NCBI RefSeq assembly: GCF_000521505.1
Contig: NZ_CP003915.1
Span: 3,348,001 to 3,412,000, forward strand
DNA from: Advenella mimigardefordensis DPN7
GTDB taxonomy: Bacteria > Pseudomonadota > Gammaproteobacteria > Burkholderiales > Burkholderiaceae_B
Length of the DNA: 64,000 nt
Direction: 5' to 3'
In this document: one piece after another, positions 62,464-64,000 of the stretch
How positions within the stretch are numbered: the first letter of the stretch is position 1
Layout of the letters: every line of letters starts with the position of its first letter
Translations under genes and position numbers: made by a program
Notes under the pieces: model-generated
The model's input: the letters and a program-made list of their open reading frames with translations, nothing else
Databases searched by the model: none
Told to the model about the DNA's origin: nothing

Positions 62464-63678
62464 ATGAAGCACTTCGAAAATCCTAACGAATTTTATGATG
62501 AAGAAGATAATCGCAAAGGCCTGATCGGCGCGATTATCCTTCATGCTTTGTTAGTGATCGCGCTGATCGCCGGGCTGTTTCAGGCCACCGAAGCGCCAAC
62601 CGGTCCTGTGCAGCTGGAATTGTGGACGGAAGGCGAAAACCAGGTGCTGCAACCGCCTGCGCAAACACGCACGCCAGACCCTGCCGAAGAAGACACACAG
62701 AACGACGAAGAGGAAGCCGCCTCGCCACCACCACCGCCTTCGCGAGCGGCAGCAGCGGCCGCTGCTGCTGCGGCTGCACAACGAGCACGCGCCCAGCAGG
62801 CGGATCCAACCCCCAGCGATCAGGAAGATCCTGATATCGCACTGGAAAAGAAACGCAAGGAAGAGGCCCAGAAAAAGGCCAAAGAATTAGCCGACGCCAA
62901 AGCCCGCGCCCAGCAGGAAGCCAGGGAAGCGGCCAAAGCCCAGGAGCAGGCTAAACGCGAGGCAGAACAGGAAGCCAAAGCAGAGGCAGAAGCACAAGCC
63001 AGAGAACAGGCTAAAGCAGAAGCACAGGCCAAAGCTGAGGCTCAGGCGAAGGCTGCCGCACAGGCAAAAGCGCGGGCGGACGCGAAAGCGAAGGCCGATG
63101 CCAAAGCCCGTGCCGAAGCCCAGGCGCGTGAAGAAGCTGAAGCTAAAGAAAAAGCACAGGAAGAAGCAGCGGCCAAAGCGAAAGCAGCCGCCGACGCGAA
63201 AGCCAAAGCGGCGGCCGAGGCCAAGGCAAAAGCGGCTGCTGAAGCCAAAGAGAAAGCCGCTGCAAAAGCCAAGGCCGATGCCCGTAAAGCAGCACAGGCC
63301 AAGGCAAAAGCCGAATCCAAAGGCGATGCCCTGCGTGCCGCCATGCGTGGCGATGTCAGCAGCACCGCCGGCATTCGCGGCGGTCAGAGTGATCGTAATC
63401 AAGTCGGCGGCGGCGGTGGCAACTCCGGCTACGCACGACGCGTACAACAGTGTGTTGAACCACGTCTGCGATTCAGTGGCAATCAGCGCCTGCAGGTAAC
63501 CTATCGCGTCGACTTCGACAGCAGTTTTACGCCAACCGGTGCCAAAATTCTGGTGCGGTCAGGCAATCCGGCCTTTGACCGCGCGGTGCAGGCAGCTCTC
63601 ATGGCCTGCAAACCGTTCCCCAAACCGCCAGGTGGTGATTCTTACGTGACCGGTCCATATCGTTACAACCCGAATTAA
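62464..63678 (+). CDS. tolA: Tol-Pal system protein TolA
   Basis: 404 residues. Domain order: N-terminal transmembrane helix (about 20-40), Pro/Glu-rich linker, a very long Ala/Lys/Glu alpha-helical stalk (about 95-285) and a C-terminal domain with VQQCVEPRLRFSG and LQVTYRVDFDSSF that contacts TolB and Pal. The stalk spans the periplasm. DNA of the stalk is strongly repetitive (KAxAxA codons) though not an exact tandem repeat. Confidence 0.94.
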   Translation: MKHFENPNEFYDEEDNRKGLIGAIILHALLVIALIAGLFQATEAPTGPVQLELWTEGENQVLQPPAQTRTPDPAEEDTQNDEEEAASPPPPPSRAAAAAAAAAAAQRARAQQADPTPSDQEDPDIALEKKRKEEAQKKAKELADAKARAQQEAREAAKAQEQAKREAEQEAKAEAEAQAREQAKAEAQAKAEAQAKAAAQAKARADAKAKADAKARAEAQAREEAEAKEKAQEEAAAKAKAAADAKAKAAAEAKAKAAAEAKEKAAAKAKADARKAAQAKAKAESKGDALRAAMRGDVSSTAGIRGGQSDRNQVGGGGGNSGYARRVQQCVEPRLRFSGNQRLQVTYRVDFDSSFTPTGAKILVRSGNPAFDRAVQAALMACKPFPKPPGGDSYVTGPYRYNPN

Positions 63679-63799
63679 TCGCTGCGAGAACGGCCGGGCC
63701 GATCGAAAAAACGTGAAACAACATTTGCCTGCTATACCTCGGTAAAGCGGGCTTTATTGATACACTGTCGTTATTACATTCTGTAAGGAGACCGCAGTC

Positions 63800-64000
63800 A
63801 TGACTGCCTCAACCAAAAAGGGAACTGCTGCCATTCCCGCCCGTTCTGTGCAGCGTTATGTCGGCATCTTGATGACCTGGGCACTCTTTGTCGCCGTCAT
63901 GTTCTATTCCATCGCCCAGGCGCAGGTAAACGTAGAATTGCGCGGCTCCGGTTCTGCCAATAAATTTCCCATTGTTGTAGCCAACTTCGAAGGCCCTAAT
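63800..64000 (+). CDS. tolB: Tol-Pal system protein TolB, 5' end only
   Basis: The first 67 codons of a frame that leaves the window. ATG at 63800 with AAGGAG at 63785-63790. Signal peptide with hydrophobic core VGILMTWALFVAVMFYSI ending AQAQ, then VNVELRGSGSANKFPIVVANFEGPN, the start of the TolB N-terminal domain. It follows tolA by 121 nt in the expected order. Confidence 0.9.
   Translation, partial: MTASTKKGTAAIPARSVQRYVGILMTWALFVAVMFYSIAQAQVNVELRGSGSANKFPIVVANFEGPN

Noticed and set aside
62887..63447. A 186-codon Gly/Phe-rich minus-strand frame
   Set aside because: It is the antisense of the TolA Ala/Lys stalk.

Overview
The window looks like a chromosomal segment of a betaproteobacterium in the Burkholderiales, most likely Alcaligenaceae (Bordetella/Advenella-like). 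The grounds are the Lys/Ala/Pro-rich histone H1-like gene, the gene orders tlpA-aroQ-accB-accC-prmA, rubredoxin-algH-ruvX-pyrR-pyrB-pyrC' and zapB-zapA-6S RNA, and the protein sequences themselves. This is inference from recalled family sequences; no search was run. No tRNA, rRNA, CRISPR array or insertion sequence was found. Most of the window is dense housekeeping DNA with short gaps and many 1-20 nt gene overlaps.

Layout. 1-3.4 kb: a truncated CoA-ligase-like gene (-) divergent from gltX. 4.1-5.7 kb: repetitive histone H1-like gene and a YggT protein. 5.7-11.6 kb (-): sugar kinase, DUF3426 protein, prmA, accC, accB, aroQ and a TlpA-like thioredoxin. 11.8-19.7 kb (+): mpl, yqiA-like esterase, RNase II-family enzyme, aroE, mtgA, lptG, apaH. 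19.7-24.4 kb (-): rubredoxin, algH, ruvX, pyrR, pyrB, an apparently non-catalytic pyrC' and an acyltransferase. 24.6-34.2 kb (+): thiD-like, thiE, hemL, argJ, DUF1853, rplU-rpmA-obgE, proB and an XRE regulator. 34.3-41.9 kb: sulfite reductase cysJI (-) divergent from cysG, then a TPP riboswitch with thiC.

42.1-51.0 kb is the accessory highlight: a methylamine dehydrogenase (mau) locus between thiC and an lrp-hpd pair. mauF-B-E-D-A-G-L run on the minus strand. An AraC-family regulator with mauM and mauN diverges from them, and an azurin gene converges on mauN. The mauA product keeps the two tryptophans of the tryptophan tryptophylquinone cofactor. Its sequence resembles methylamine dehydrogenase more than aromatic amine dehydrogenase. 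No amicyanin gene (mauC) or LysR-type mauR is present; azurin is the likely electron acceptor and the AraC protein the likely regulator. mauF carries a +1 frameshift in a six-base homopolymer near 46784-46789.

51.1-64 kb: lrp/hpd, msrA, a small cytochrome c, lgt, a SIMPL-domain protein, 6S RNA, zapA and a ZapB-like coiled-coil protein, a beta-hydroxyacid dehydrogenase, rppH with a long basic tail, proS, and the tol-pal operon ybgC-tolQ-tolR-tolA-tolB (tolB cut by the window end).
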